This document shows positions 51,914-60,725 of a stretch of 64,000 nucleotides of DNA, one piece after another. How positions within the stretch are numbered: position 1 is the stretch's first letter; every line of letters starts with the position of its first letter. Under the pieces are notes generated by a model. It saw only the letters and a list, made by a program, of their open reading frames with translations, did not search any database and was not told the origin of the DNA. Position numbers and translations under genes: made by a program. The stretch comes from Roseomonas alba (GTDB lineage: Bacteria; Pseudomonadota; Alphaproteobacteria; Acetobacterales; Acetobacteraceae): NCBI RefSeq assembly GCF_019430885.1, contig NZ_JAHYBZ010000005.1, positions 186,001 through 250,000 of the forward strand, given 5' to 3'.

Positions 51914-52891
51914 TCACCGACTGGCTCGCGCGCCGGAAACGCGGACGACCTCGCCCCATTTGACATATTCGCTGCGCGCGTATTGCCGCAGTTCCTCCGG
52001 CGAGGAGGTGGCGATCACGCAGCCCAATTCCGACAGCGCCTGCTGCGTAGCTTGATCGGCGAGCCCCTCGGTAACAGCCTTACGCACCGCCTCGATTCGG
52101 TCTGCGGGTGTGCCGGGCGGGGCATAGATCGCGTACCAACCCTCAGCGATGACGTCTTCCACGCCAGCTTCCGACATGGTCGGTACATTCGGCAGCACGG
52201 GCACGCGGCTGGCGGAGGCCAATGCCAGTGGGCGGAAATCCCCGGTGCGGATATGCGGCATGACTACAGGGATATCGACCAGCAGCATGTCGATTTCACC
52301 GGCCAGCATGGCCGTCACCGCCGGGGCCCCGCCGCGATACGGGACGTGTAGCAGGTCGATCCCCGCGCGCATCTTAAAGAGCTCCCCGGCCAGATGCAGC
52401 GTGGATCCGACGCCCGTCGATCCAAAGGTGTGCTTGCCTGGTTGCTGCTTCGCGAGCGCGACGAGTTCTGCCACGCTGTTCGCCGGCACATGCTTGCCGA
52501 CGACGAGGAGTTGCGGCGTGCGAACAAGCTGCGTCACCGGCGCGAGGTCGCGCTCCACGTCGTAGGGCATGCTGTCCAGCATATGCGGCATGACCGCGAG
52601 CGCGCCGGCTGAGGCCATGACAAGCGATTGTCCATCCGGCCGGCCGCGCGCCGCAGCTTCGACCGCGAGAACGCCCGCAGCGCCAGCGCGGGTATCGATG
52701 ACCAGCGGCGCACCGAGCCGCGCACCGATCGGGCCAATGATGAGCCGGCCGATGGTGTCGACCGTGCCGCCGGGCGGGAAGCCGATGATGAGGCGAACCG
52801 GACCGCTGGGGTAGGGCTGGGCAAGCGCTTCGGTCGCGGCGCCCGCCGTGGCGGTTAGCATCAAGACCATCGATCCACGTCGCGTCAGCAT
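51914..52891 (-). CDS. Bug/TctC-family periplasmic substrate-binding protein
   Basis: A 325-residue receptor with signal LTRRGSMVLMLTATAGAATE. Mature motifs are YPSGPVRLIIGFPPGGTVDT, PLVIDTRAGAAGVLAVEAAA, GSTLHLAGELFKMRAGIDLL and HVPYRGGAPAVTAMLAGEID. It is the first gene of the minus-strand operon, 29 bp before the ABC substrate-binding protein. Finding a tripartite-type receptor and an ABC-type receptor in one operon is unusual. No TctA/TctB membrane genes are present. Confidence 0.9.
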   Translation of the reverse strand: MLTRRGSMVLMLTATAGAATEALAQPYPSGPVRLIIGFPPGGTVDTIGRLIIGPIGARLGAPLVIDTRAGAAGVLAVEAAARGRPDGQSLVMASAGALAVMPHMLDSMPYDVERDLAPVTQLVRTPQLLVVGKHVPANSVAELVALAKQQPGKHTFGSTGVGSTLHLAGELFKMRAGIDLLHVPYRGGAPAVTAMLAGEIDMLLVDIPVVMPHIRTGDFRPLALASASRVPVLPNVPTMSEAGVEDVIAEGWYAIYAPPGTPADRIEAVRKAVTEGLADQATQQALSELGCVIATSSPEELRQYARSEYVKWGEVVRVSGARASR

Positions 52892-53045
52892 CGTCCCGCT
52901 CCTTGCTCACTCAGCCATGGAAGCGCGTATCGCATCGACACCCCCGGCATCCGTCCGCAAGCGGATGCGCTGCCGGTTAGGCGCCGTTCCCGGGTCCCGC
53001 CGCGCCGCTTATCGCTGTCGCTCGGGACATCGGCAGCGTAAAATC

Positions 53046-53064
53046 GTATTTAGTCAGATTCAAT
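53046..53064 (-). promoter_or_regulatory. Candidate XRE-regulon operator, monooxygenase promoter, site 1
   Basis: Read on the minus strand the site is ATTGAATCTGACTAAATAC. It matches the operators at 60674-60693 and 61523-61542 at 14 of 19 positions by hand alignment. It is about 190 bp before the flavin monooxygenase start, in a locally AT-rich patch, and is separated from a weaker copy by about 140 bp. Confidence 0.5.
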
Positions 53065-53187
53065 ATGCATTCCGCTGCCGCGGCCATTTTCGGCATCATG
53101 ATCGCGGCCGACAGCATGAATGATCTGCCGTCTCTCGCTCAGCTCGCCACGGAAGGCGCGGCGCACGGCCGCTATTCTCGTCGACAG

Positions 53188-53207
53188 ATTTTAATGCTAC
53201 TAAATTT
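53188..53207 (+). promoter_or_regulatory. Candidate XRE-regulon operator, monooxygenase promoter, site 2
   Basis: ATTTTAATGCTACTAAATTT shows the same ATTTrA-spacer-yTAAAT palindromic frame as the other sites, with 13 of 20 positions shared with the 60674 site. It is 50 bp before the chosen start at 53257, which supports that start over an upstream ATG at 53065. Weaker than site 1. Confidence 0.38.
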
Positions 53208-53256
53208 CACCGCGCTCAGCAGGGCGCGCGTCACCGTCCAGGAGCACCCGCAGGCC

Positions 53257-54600
53257 ATGTCCATGCCCCGCCAGATGCATCTCGGCGCCTTCATCCTTGG
53301 GGCCGGCCACCATATCGCGGGCTGGCGCATGCCAGGCGCGGAGGCCGGATCGGAAAACCTGGACCTGATCAAGCGGATCGCCCGAACCGCCGAACGCGGC
53401 AAGTTCGATCTGCTGTTCCTGGCCGACGCGGTGAATACGCGGCCGGACATGCACCCTTCGATGGTGCTGCGGCTGGAACCCCTGACGCTACTGGCGGCCT
53501 TGGCCATGGTGACGGAAAGGATCGGCCTCGCCGCCACGGCGTCGACTACCTACACCGAGCCCTACAACCTCGCGCGTTATCTCGGCTCCATCGACCACAT
53601 GAGCAACGGCCGTTGCGGCTGGAACATCGTCACCGGCGCCTTTGCCGATGCGGCAGCCAATTTCAGCCGCGACCGCCACCCCCCGCATGACGAGCGCTAC
53701 GCCATCGCTGCCGAGTTTGTGGAGGTCGCCAAGGGCCTCTGGGACAGTTGCGAGGACGGCATCCTGACCATGGACAAGGCGAGCGGCCAGTTCCTCGACG
53801 CCGGCAAGATGCACGCGCTGAATCACGCCGGGACCTATTTCAAGGTGAAGGGCCCGCTCAACATGTCGCGCCCGCCGCAGGGCTATCCGGTCTTGATCCA
53901 GGCGGGGGCCTCGGATGCCGGCCGTGATCTGGCCGGCCGGATCGCGGAGATCGTCTATGCCGTGCACCAGGACATTGAGGTCGCCCGTGCCTTTTCCAGC
54001 GATCTGAAACGGCGGGCGGTCGGCTTCGGTCGTTCCCCGGACCACATCAAGATCATGCCTGGCATCTGCGCGATCATCGGGGGCACCGAGGCGGAAGCGA
54101 AGGCGAAGCTTGCCGAGCTTGGCGAATGCGCCGACCCCAAGGTGGCCCTCCAGGTACTTGCGGAACGCCTGGGCCATGACCTCACGGCCTTCGACCTGGA
54201 TGCGCCGGTGCCCGACCTGCCACCCTCGGGCGTCATGCGTGGTCATGCAGAGACCCTGACGGCTCTGGCTCGCAAGGAGAATCTCACGCTGCGCCAACTG
54301 CGCAATGTCGTGGCCGCGAGCATGGGGCACCGCCTGATGGTCGGCACGCCGGAGCAGATTGCAGATGGACTGCAAGAATGGTTCGAGGCCGGCGCGGCCG
54401 ACGGCTTCAACGTCATGCCGCCCTGGTTCCCCGGTGCCTTCGACGATTTCGTCGACCACGTCGTGCCAATCCTGCAGAAGCGCGGCCTGTTCCGCCAGGA
54501 CTACACCGGGACGACCTTGCGCGATCACCTCGGCCTACCGCGCCCGGAGCATCCGCTTGCGCACCGCGTGCTTGTCGGGAGCATGGCCGCTTCAGGCTGA
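53257..54600 (+). CDS. LLM-class flavin-dependent monooxygenase (NtaA-like)
   Basis: A protein of about 447 residues of the NtaA/SnaA/DszA group: MHLGAFILGAGHHIAGWRMP, FDLLFLADAVNTRPDMHP, GWNIVTGAFADAAANFSRDR and YFKVKGPLNMSRPPQGYPVL. It needs reduced flavin from a separate reductase. Compared with the monooxygenase at 14060-15463, the order is the same but identity is low, so they likely act on different substrates. An ATG at 53065 would give a 64-residue extension across the operator-like sites; 53257 is preferred. It converges with the molybdenum-hydroxylase operon and shares its putative operator motif. Confidence 0.88.
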   Translation: MSMPRQMHLGAFILGAGHHIAGWRMPGAEAGSENLDLIKRIARTAERGKFDLLFLADAVNTRPDMHPSMVLRLEPLTLLAALAMVTERIGLAATASTTYTEPYNLARYLGSIDHMSNGRCGWNIVTGAFADAAANFSRDRHPPHDERYAIAAEFVEVAKGLWDSCEDGILTMDKASGQFLDAGKMHALNHAGTYFKVKGPLNMSRPPQGYPVLIQAGASDAGRDLAGRIAEIVYAVHQDIEVARAFSSDLKRRAVGFGRSPDHIKIMPGICAIIGGTEAEAKAKLAELGECADPKVALQVLAERLGHDLTAFDLDAPVPDLPPSGVMRGHAETLTALARKENLTLRQLRNVVAASMGHRLMVGTPEQIADGLQEWFEAGAADGFNVMPPWFPGAFDDFVDHVVPILQKRGLFRQDYTGTTLRDHLGLPRPEHPLAHRVLVGSMAASG

Positions 54601-54693
54601 AGCGACTGTCCCCAGGGATCGCCGTCGAGCCGCGTGGTTCACAATCGCCGGCGATCCTACCTCAGCCGCGTGCGCTCACGAATGTCGGTCCTT

Positions 54694-54711
54694 CGGAGAG
54701 CCAACTCTCCG
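54694..54711. terminator. Terminator-like hairpin between convergent genes
   Basis: CGGAGAG-CCAA-CTCTCCG is a perfect 7-bp stem with a 4-base loop, between the ends of the plus-strand monooxygenase and the minus-strand hydroxylase operon. A second, longer-loop repeat GGATCGCCG/CGGCGATCC lies at 54616-54657. No uridine tract follows on either strand, so it is only a candidate terminator. Confidence 0.4.
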
Positions 54712-54731
54712 CCACGCCCGCGCGGAATACG

Positions 54732-57002
54732 TCACCGTCCGGCGATCGCGGCACGTAGCCGCGCCGGCGTGATCGGTAGCTGCGTGATCGGCACGCGCCG
54801 CCCCAACGCGGCATCCACCGCTGCCGCGATGGCCGCTCCCGCGGCCGTGGTGCCGCCCTCGCCCGCACCTTTCACGCCGAGTGTTCCGATGCGGCTCGGC
54901 GCGTCCTCGGTCAGCAGGATGTCGACCGGCGGCATCTCGGCGCAACTCGGCATCAGGTAGTCGGCGAAGCTGGTCGAGAGCGGCTGGCCATCATCGGTGT
55001 AGTTGAACTCCTCCAGCAATGCCCCGCCGATGCCCTGGGCGGCACCGCCCTGGATCTGACCCTCCACCAGCAGGGGGTTCACCGCGCGGCCGATGTCGTA
55101 AGCCACGGCGAAACGCTCCAGCGAGACACCGCCCGTCTCCGCATCGACCCGCGCAACGGCCAGGTGAATGCCATAGGGATAGGTCATGTGGCCGGATTCG
55201 AAAGTCGCCTCCGCGGTCAGGCGATCGGTGCCGTCCTCCGCGAGGCAAGCAGTGATCAAAGCCGGCAACGCGATCGCCGGCCCGGGGGTGGTCGGCCCGG
55301 CCACGCCGTCGCGCAGTTGCAGCGAGTCCATCGGCTGCTGCAGCAGTTCCGCGGCTTTCGCTAGCAGGCGCTGCCGGAGCTTCGCGGCCGCCAGGACGAT
55401 GGCGCCGCCGGTCATCACCGTGACGCGGGTGGCGAAGGCGCCCATGCCGCGGGCGATGCGGTCCGTCTGTCCATGCGTGACGGTGACCTGCTCATACGAC
55501 AGGCCGAGCTGATCCGCGGTGATCTGCGCCAACGACGTGTCGACGCCCTGCCCGACCGACGCGACGCCAGTAATGAGCTCGACGCGACCATCCTCATACA
55601 GTTCCAGGCGGACATCATCGAATGGCCCCAGGCCGCTCTTCTCGACGAAGAAGGCGAGGCCGGCGCCGACATGCTCGCCGGCGGCGCGGCGCGCGGCGAG
55701 CCGGGCCTGCAGGGCATCGTAGCCGAGATGCCGCAGAAACTTGTCGAGCAGCAGCGCATAGTCGGCGGAATCATAGACCAGCGGCGTGCCGAGCGCATCG
55801 ATGCCGCGGTCGAAGGGCATCGCCGAGGACGGGATCAGGTTGATCCGTCGCACCGCGACGGGATCCATCCCCAGCCGATCGGCGATCGCATCCATCAGTC
55901 TTTCGCGGACGAAGGAGCCTTCGAAGCGGCCGGGGGCGCGGTAGGTGCCGGCCGGCGTCTTATTGGTCAGGCGGACATGCGCCGCGGCGGCATAGGCCGG
56001 GAAGACGTAGGGGCCGGGCAACATACCGGCGGCGAGGTCCGGTACCGTGCTGGCATGGGTGCGGACATAGGCACCCTGGTCGACGAAGAACGTGTCCTCC
56101 ACCCCCAGCACGAAGCCCTTCGCATCCACGGCGGCGCGAATATGGTGACGTTGGTCGCGCGAATGATTCGCCGCCATGAGGTGCTCGCGCCGATCCTCGA
56201 TCCATTTGATTGGCCGGCCGAGCCGCATCGCCGCCAGACAGACCAGCACGTCCTCCGGATAGAGCTCCCCGCGGATGCCGAAGCCGCCGCCGACATGGCC
56301 CTCATGAAGGTGCAATCGCTCCGACGGCAGGTCGAGCATGCGCGCAATGGCGAGGCGATTGGCATGCGGCACCTTCGACGCGCCGTGCATTCGAAGCATG
56401 CCGGTAGCGTCATCGAATTCGGCCAGCGCGCCGCGGGTCTCCAGCGGCACGCCAGTGTGACGGCCGACGATAAGATCGAGTTCCACCACATGCGTCGCGG
56501 CGGCGAAGGCCGCTCCCACGTCACCGTATTCCTTACGGATGATCGTCGGTTCGGTGCCATGCGCCGCGTCGAAATCGCCGATCGGATCGGTAGCGCGGAT
56601 GATGACCGGCAATTCCTCGATATCGACGAGAACCAGCTCCTCCGCATCCTCCGCGACATAGGGATCCTCCGCGAAGACCAACGCCACGGGCTCGCCGACA
56701 TAGCGCACGACACCCTGCGCCAGGATCGGCTGGCGATAGGGCTCCAACGCGGTCAGCCCCATCTGCCGAAAGCCGATCGGCGGTAGGGACGCGACATCCG
56801 CGCCAGTCCAGATCGCCACCACGCCGGGTATCGCCGCGGCGGCCAAGGTGTCGATGGACAGAATCCGCCCATGGGCAAGCCCGGCGCGCACCACCCGCAT
56901 GTGGAGCTGGCCCGGCAGGTTTACATCGGCGGCGAAGCAGCCCGTACCGCGCAGCAGGGGCGGATCTTCGAGCCGTCTTACGCTGGCGCCGATTCCACCC
57001 AT
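54732..57002 (-). CDS. Molybdopterin-binding hydroxylase large subunit, copy 1
   Basis: A 756-residue subunit of the xanthine dehydrogenase/aldehyde oxidase family. It opens GASVRRLEDPPLLRGTGCFA, shows GHVGGGFGIRGELYPEDVLV (molybdopterin loop), PAGTYRAPGRFEGSFVRERL, VGQGVDTSLAQITADQLGLS and the C-terminal GVKGAGEGGTTAAGAAIAAA, where the conserved catalytic Glu of the EGG motif is present. The loop lacks the Cys seen in form I CO dehydrogenase, so hydroxylation of an N-heterocycle or aldehyde is more likely. Its ATG at 57000-57002 lies within the end of the 2Fe-2S gene, so translation is coupled. Confidence 0.9.
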   Translation of the reverse strand: MGGIGASVRRLEDPPLLRGTGCFAADVNLPGQLHMRVVRAGLAHGRILSIDTLAAAAIPGVVAIWTGADVASLPPIGFRQMGLTALEPYRQPILAQGVVRYVGEPVALVFAEDPYVAEDAEELVLVDIEELPVIIRATDPIGDFDAAHGTEPTIIRKEYGDVGAAFAAATHVVELDLIVGRHTGVPLETRGALAEFDDATGMLRMHGASKVPHANRLAIARMLDLPSERLHLHEGHVGGGFGIRGELYPEDVLVCLAAMRLGRPIKWIEDRREHLMAANHSRDQRHHIRAAVDAKGFVLGVEDTFFVDQGAYVRTHASTVPDLAAGMLPGPYVFPAYAAAAHVRLTNKTPAGTYRAPGRFEGSFVRERLMDAIADRLGMDPVAVRRINLIPSSAMPFDRGIDALGTPLVYDSADYALLLDKFLRHLGYDALQARLAARRAAGEHVGAGLAFFVEKSGLGPFDDVRLELYEDGRVELITGVASVGQGVDTSLAQITADQLGLSYEQVTVTHGQTDRIARGMGAFATRVTVMTGGAIVLAAAKLRQRLLAKAAELLQQPMDSLQLRDGVAGPTTPGPAIALPALITACLAEDGTDRLTAEATFESGHMTYPYGIHLAVARVDAETGGVSLERFAVAYDIGRAVNPLLVEGQIQGGAAQGIGGALLEEFNYTDDGQPLSTSFADYLMPSCAEMPPVDILLTEDAPSRIGTLGVKGAGEGGTTAAGAAIAAAVDAALGRRVPITQLPITPARLRAAIAGR

Positions 57003-57472
57003 TTGCCCAGGCCTTTCGCCGCCTCGCGCACCGCTTTCAGGATGTTCTGGTAGCCGGTGCAGCGACACAGATTGGAGGAGAGGACGTGGCGCAGCTCCGC
57101 CTCGTCTATCGGGGTCTCGCGTTCCAGCAGCCAGGTCGCAAGCATCAGAAAACCCGGCGTGCAGAAGCCGCATTGCAGCCCGTGATGATCCCAGAAGGAT
57201 TGCTGCAGCGGACTCAGCGTCGCACCGTCCGCCAGGCCCTCCACCGTGCGGATGGACCGGCCTTCCGCCTGGATCCCGAACATGAGGCAGGACCGCACCG
57301 GCTGGTTGTCGACGATGACGGTGCAGGCGCCGCAGACGCCATGTTCACAGCCGAGATGCGTCCCGGTCAGGCCGCATTGGTCGCGCAGCGTGTCCGCCAA
57401 TGTGCGGCGCGGCTCGACCTCGATGGCATGGGTCATGCCGTTGACGGTCAGGGTGATGCGTTGCGTGGTCAT
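56978..57472 (-). CDS. 2Fe-2S small subunit of molybdenum hydroxylase
   Basis: A 164-residue subunit with two [2Fe-2S] clusters. The N-terminal plant-ferredoxin-like cluster uses THLGCEHGVCGACTVIVDNQ and a later Cys in VRSCLMFG; the C-terminal cluster uses LQCGFCTPGFLM and SSNLCRCTGYQNILKAV. It relays electrons from the molybdenum centre to the FAD subunit. It lies between the two large subunits, overlapping one by 25 bp and the other by 4 bp, so it probably serves both. Confidence 0.94.
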   Translation of the reverse strand: MTTQRITLTVNGMTHAIEVEPRRTLADTLRDQCGLTGTHLGCEHGVCGACTVIVDNQPVRSCLMFGIQAEGRSIRTVEGLADGATLSPLQQSFWDHHGLQCGFCTPGFLMLATWLLERETPIDEAELRHVLSSNLCRCTGYQNILKAVREAAKGLGKWVESAPA

Positions 57473-59796
57473 GGGGTCGGCTCCCGCCCGCGCAGCAGCG
57501 CGCGGATGCGCGCCGGCGTCGCCGGCAGTTCGGTGATGTCGACGCCGAAGGGCGCCAGCGCGTCGCTGATGGCATTGCCGATCGCGGCCGGCGCCCCGAT
57601 CGCACCGCCCTCGCCCAGCCCCTTGGCCCCGGTGATGCTGGCATCGCTGATCGTCTCGAGATGGATGATCTCGATGTCCGGAATCTCCGCGGCGGTCGGC
57701 GGCAGGTAGTCGGCCAGACTGCCGGTCAGGATATTGCCGTCCTCCGCGTAGATGATCTCTTCGAACAGCGCGTTCGCGATGCCCTGGGCGACGCCGCCAT
57801 GTACCTGGCCATCAGCTATCATCGGGTTGATCAGCCGCCCCGCATCCTCGACCACCAGGTACCGCGCGATGCGCACGAGGCCGGTTTCAACATCCACCTC
57901 CACCTCGGCGAGGTGGCAGGCGTTGGAGAATGTGCCGCCGGGGTCGTAGCTCGCCGTGTCGGCCAGGTTGAAGCGGCGGTCGGCGACATCGCTGCCAAAC
58001 AGGTCGCTGCGCTGATGTGCGAGGCGCGCCAGCTCCGCCAAGGGCATCGATGCCTCGCCGGCAAAGGCCTGGCCGTCGCGCAGCACGATCCCGGCGGGGT
58101 CGGCCTGCAGCATGCGCGCTGCGAGGACGCGAAGGCGGTCGGCCAGCTTGTCGGCAGCGATCTGGCAGGCACCACCGGCGATGACCATGCCACGGCTGGC
58201 GAAGGTACCCCAGCCATAGGGCGTTCGGTCGGTGTCGCCATGAATGATGCGCACGGCGTCGGGCGTCACACCCAGGCGATCGGCGATCAGCTGCGCCAGT
58301 GCAGTACGAAGCCCCTGGCCATGCGGCGACGCCCCAATCCGCGCCTCAATCTCGCCAAGCGGGGTCATGGCGATGTCGACGACCTCGTAGCCCGGCACGA
58401 TGCCCATGCTGCGGGCCGCAAAGGCGGGCGTGCCATATCCCGTGCGTTCGTTAAACACCGCGAAGCCCAGCCCAAGGTAGCGGCCTTCGACGCGCGCCGC
58501 GGCCTGGCGCGCGCGGAAAGCGGGCAGGTCGGCTGCATCGATGGCGCGATCCATCGCCTCGATATAGGACGCGTCGTCCAGCGTCATGCCCATGGCGGTT
58601 CGACAAGGAAAGCTGTCGACCAGGTTGCGCCGGCGCAGCGCGACCCGGTCGATGCCGAGCTGTGCCGCGGCGCGATCCATTAGCCGCTCCATGCCGAAGG
58701 TGATGGCCGGGCGCGACACGCCCCGATAGGGCGCCATGACGCAGGTATTGGTGGTGATGCCCCGTGCCCGCGCCGCATAGGCAGGCACCTTGTAGGGGCC
58801 GGGATACTCGGCGAAGGCCATCAGCGGCTCGACACCACAGGTCACGGGGTAGCAGGAGAAGGCGCCGACATTGGACAGAATGTCGACCTCCAGCCCCCGC
58901 AACGTACCATCGGCATCGAAGGCTCCACGGATCACGTGGCGCTGATCCCGGCTGTGTGCCGATGCAATCAGGTTCTCGTTGCGGTCCTCGATCCAGGCGA
59001 AGCTGCCGCGATACTTGCGCGCCAGCCAGACCAGCAGCGGATACTCCGGAAACAGCGCCATCTTCTGACCGAACCCGCCGCCGACATCGGGTGCGACGAC
59101 CTGCAGATCTGCCTCAGGCATGCCAAGCAGTTCGGCAATACCCGTGCGCAGCATGTGCGGCATCTGACACGATGCAGTCAGCCGTACACGGCCAGTGGCG
59201 CGGTCGAATGTCGCGCAGCCGCCACGGCCTTCCATCGGCGTTGCATTCTGCCGGCGCGAGCGGATACCGAGTTCGACCACATGGGCAGCACCGGCGAATG
59301 CAGCATCGCAGCCCGACTGGCGGAGTTGCCCTTCCACCAGGACATTGCCGGGCGCTTCCGGATGCAGGACGGGCGCACCCGGCGCCATGGCGGCATCGAG
59401 ATCGGCGACAGCATCCTCAGGATCAATATCGAGCATCACCTGCTCGGCCAGATCCTCGGCGCGCTCGGGCGTGTCCGCGATGACGGCGGCGACCGCTTGC
59501 CCAACGAAATGCACGCGCTCGACCGGCAGAATCGGTTGGCCGATGGCAACGTAGTTGAACCTCGCCAAGGTGGGCCGGATGGTGCCCAGCCCCGCCAGAT
59601 CTCGGCCGGTGACCAGCAGAGCACCGGCCGACATCTCCGCCGGTGGCGTGATGGAGATAATGCGGCCGCTGGCGAAGGGGCTGCGCACCAGGCGCACTGC
59701 GCGAGCGCCGATAGCGATATCCGCGGTATAGCTGCCCTCACCGCGCAGCAGCGCTGGGTCTTCAAGCCGCGGCAGGCGTTTGCCGGTCCAGTTCAT
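57469..59796 (-). CDS. Molybdopterin-binding hydroxylase large subunit, copy 2
   Basis: A 775-residue molybdopterin subunit, paralogous to 54732-57002. It opens KRLPRLEDPALLRGEGSYTA, has VVAPDVGGGFGQKMALFPEY, CVMAPYRGVSRPAITFGMER, GASPHGQGLRTALAQLIADR and the catalytic GAKGLGEGGAIGAPAAIGNA. The substrate loop PYRGVSRPA differs from the TYRAPGRFE of copy 1, which implies a different substrate or regioselectivity. The stop overlaps the 2Fe-2S start and the start overlaps the FAD-subunit stop, each by 4 bp, so a single transcript makes both forms. Confidence 0.91.
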   Translation of the reverse strand: MNWTGKRLPRLEDPALLRGEGSYTADIAIGARAVRLVRSPFASGRIISITPPAEMSAGALLVTGRDLAGLGTIRPTLARFNYVAIGQPILPVERVHFVGQAVAAVIADTPERAEDLAEQVMLDIDPEDAVADLDAAMAPGAPVLHPEAPGNVLVEGQLRQSGCDAAFAGAAHVVELGIRSRRQNATPMEGRGGCATFDRATGRVRLTASCQMPHMLRTGIAELLGMPEADLQVVAPDVGGGFGQKMALFPEYPLLVWLARKYRGSFAWIEDRNENLIASAHSRDQRHVIRGAFDADGTLRGLEVDILSNVGAFSCYPVTCGVEPLMAFAEYPGPYKVPAYAARARGITTNTCVMAPYRGVSRPAITFGMERLMDRAAAQLGIDRVALRRRNLVDSFPCRTAMGMTLDDASYIEAMDRAIDAADLPAFRARQAAARVEGRYLGLGFAVFNERTGYGTPAFAARSMGIVPGYEVVDIAMTPLGEIEARIGASPHGQGLRTALAQLIADRLGVTPDAVRIIHGDTDRTPYGWGTFASRGMVIAGGACQIAADKLADRLRVLAARMLQADPAGIVLRDGQAFAGEASMPLAELARLAHQRSDLFGSDVADRRFNLADTASYDPGGTFSNACHLAEVEVDVETGLVRIARYLVVEDAGRLINPMIADGQVHGGVAQGIANALFEEIIYAEDGNILTGSLADYLPPTAAEIPDIEIIHLETISDASITGAKGLGEGGAIGAPAAIGNAISDALAPFGVDITELPATPARIRALLRGREPTP

Positions 59797-60650
59797 GTCG
59801 CCACGGCTTTCCGCAGCGCCCGCTTCACGACCGCTCGCACGAGATCGCGGCGGTATTCCGGTGTGGCGTTGATGTCCTCAGTCGGCTCGAAACAGGTGGC
59901 CGCGCGCTCCGCAGCCTCGCTCCAGACGACCTCGCCCGGTGACTGGCCAACCAGCAAGGCCGCAGCCTCTGCCGCGAGGATTGGCGTGGCTCCCACACCG
60001 CCCAGGCCGATGCGCGCCTCGCGTATCACGCCGCCTTCAACCTGGAGCGCGACGACCGCCATCGCCAGTGCGAAATCGCCGGCACGACGGTTGAATTCAC
60101 TGAAGCCACAACGCCAGCCCGAGCCAAGCATCGGCAGCCGCACCTCGGTCAACAACTCGTTGGGCTGCAGGGCTGTGGTGAAAATCGACTGGAACCAGTC
60201 TCCGGCGGTGATCAGCCTTTCCCCTGCGGTACTGGCGGCGACCAAGGTGGCGCCCAGCGTCAGCGCAGTGCAGCACCATTCTGAAGCGGGGTCGGCGTGC
60301 GCCAGGCTACCGCACATCGTGCCGCGGCTCCGGATCGGCGTATGGGCGATGTTGCGCACCACATCGGCCAGCAGCAATCCCAGTGGACCCGTGACTACCG
60401 GCGTCTCGAAGCGAGCATGACGGGTCAGCGCGCCGACGCGCAACACCTCGCCCTCGGGCCGGCAGAAATTAAGCGCTTCGATGCGGTTGATGTCGATCAG
60501 CACGGCGGGCCGAGCCAGGCGGAAAGCCATGGTCGGCACCAGGCTCTGGCCGCCCGCGAGCACCTTGCCGTCTTCGCCATGCGTCGCCAGCAGCGCCAGT
60601 GCCGCCTCGGGCGTGAGCGGCGCGTGGTAGTCGAAGGCGGCAGGCTTCAC
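59793..60650 (-). CDS. FAD-binding medium subunit of molybdenum hydroxylase
   Basis: A 285-residue CoxM/XdhB-type subunit. FAD-binding motifs are KVLAGGQSLVPTMAFRLARP and SRGTMCGSLAHADPASEWCC; the C-terminal CO_deh_flav_C domain begins near GFSEFNRRAGDFALAMAVVA. It passes electrons from the Fe-S subunit to an acceptor. It starts at a GTG (60648-60650) with GGGAG upstream and is the first gene of the operon, 24 bp after the operator-like site. The upstream XRE-cupin gene reads in the same direction. Confidence 0.92.
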   Translation of the reverse strand: MKPAAFDYHAPLTPEAALALLATHGEDGKVLAGGQSLVPTMAFRLARPAVLIDINRIEALNFCRPEGEVLRVGALTRHARFETPVVTGPLGLLLADVVRNIAHTPIRSRGTMCGSLAHADPASEWCCTALTLGATLVAASTAGERLITAGDWFQSIFTTALQPNELLTEVRLPMLGSGWRCGFSEFNRRAGDFALAMAVVALQVEGGVIREARIGLGGVGATPILAAEAAALLVGQSPGEVVWSEAAERAATCFEPTEDINATPEYRRDLVRAVVKRALRKAVAT

Positions 60651-60673
60651 GCGACCATCTCCCGGCGGCGGTA

Positions 60674-60693
60674 TTTGAGTATGATTAAATATC
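60674..60693 (+). promoter_or_regulatory. Candidate XRE-regulon operator before molybdenum-hydroxylase operon
   Basis: ATTTGAGTATGATTAAATAT sits in the 75-bp gap between the XRE-cupin gene and the FAD-subunit start. Seventeen of its 20 positions equal the site at 61523-61542. The ends ATTTGA and TTAAAT are near-palindromic, as expected for a dimeric helix-turn-helix protein. Its AT content contrasts with the GC-rich surroundings. Confidence 0.55.
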
Positions 60694-60725
60694 TGCTCTC
60701 CTCGCGCAAGGGCATGGCCGCAGTT

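Noticed and set aside
54732-60650. Annotating the hydroxylase operon as aerobic CO dehydrogenase.
   Set aside because: The catalytic-loop Cys of form I CO dehydrogenase (VAYRCSFR) is absent in both large subunits.
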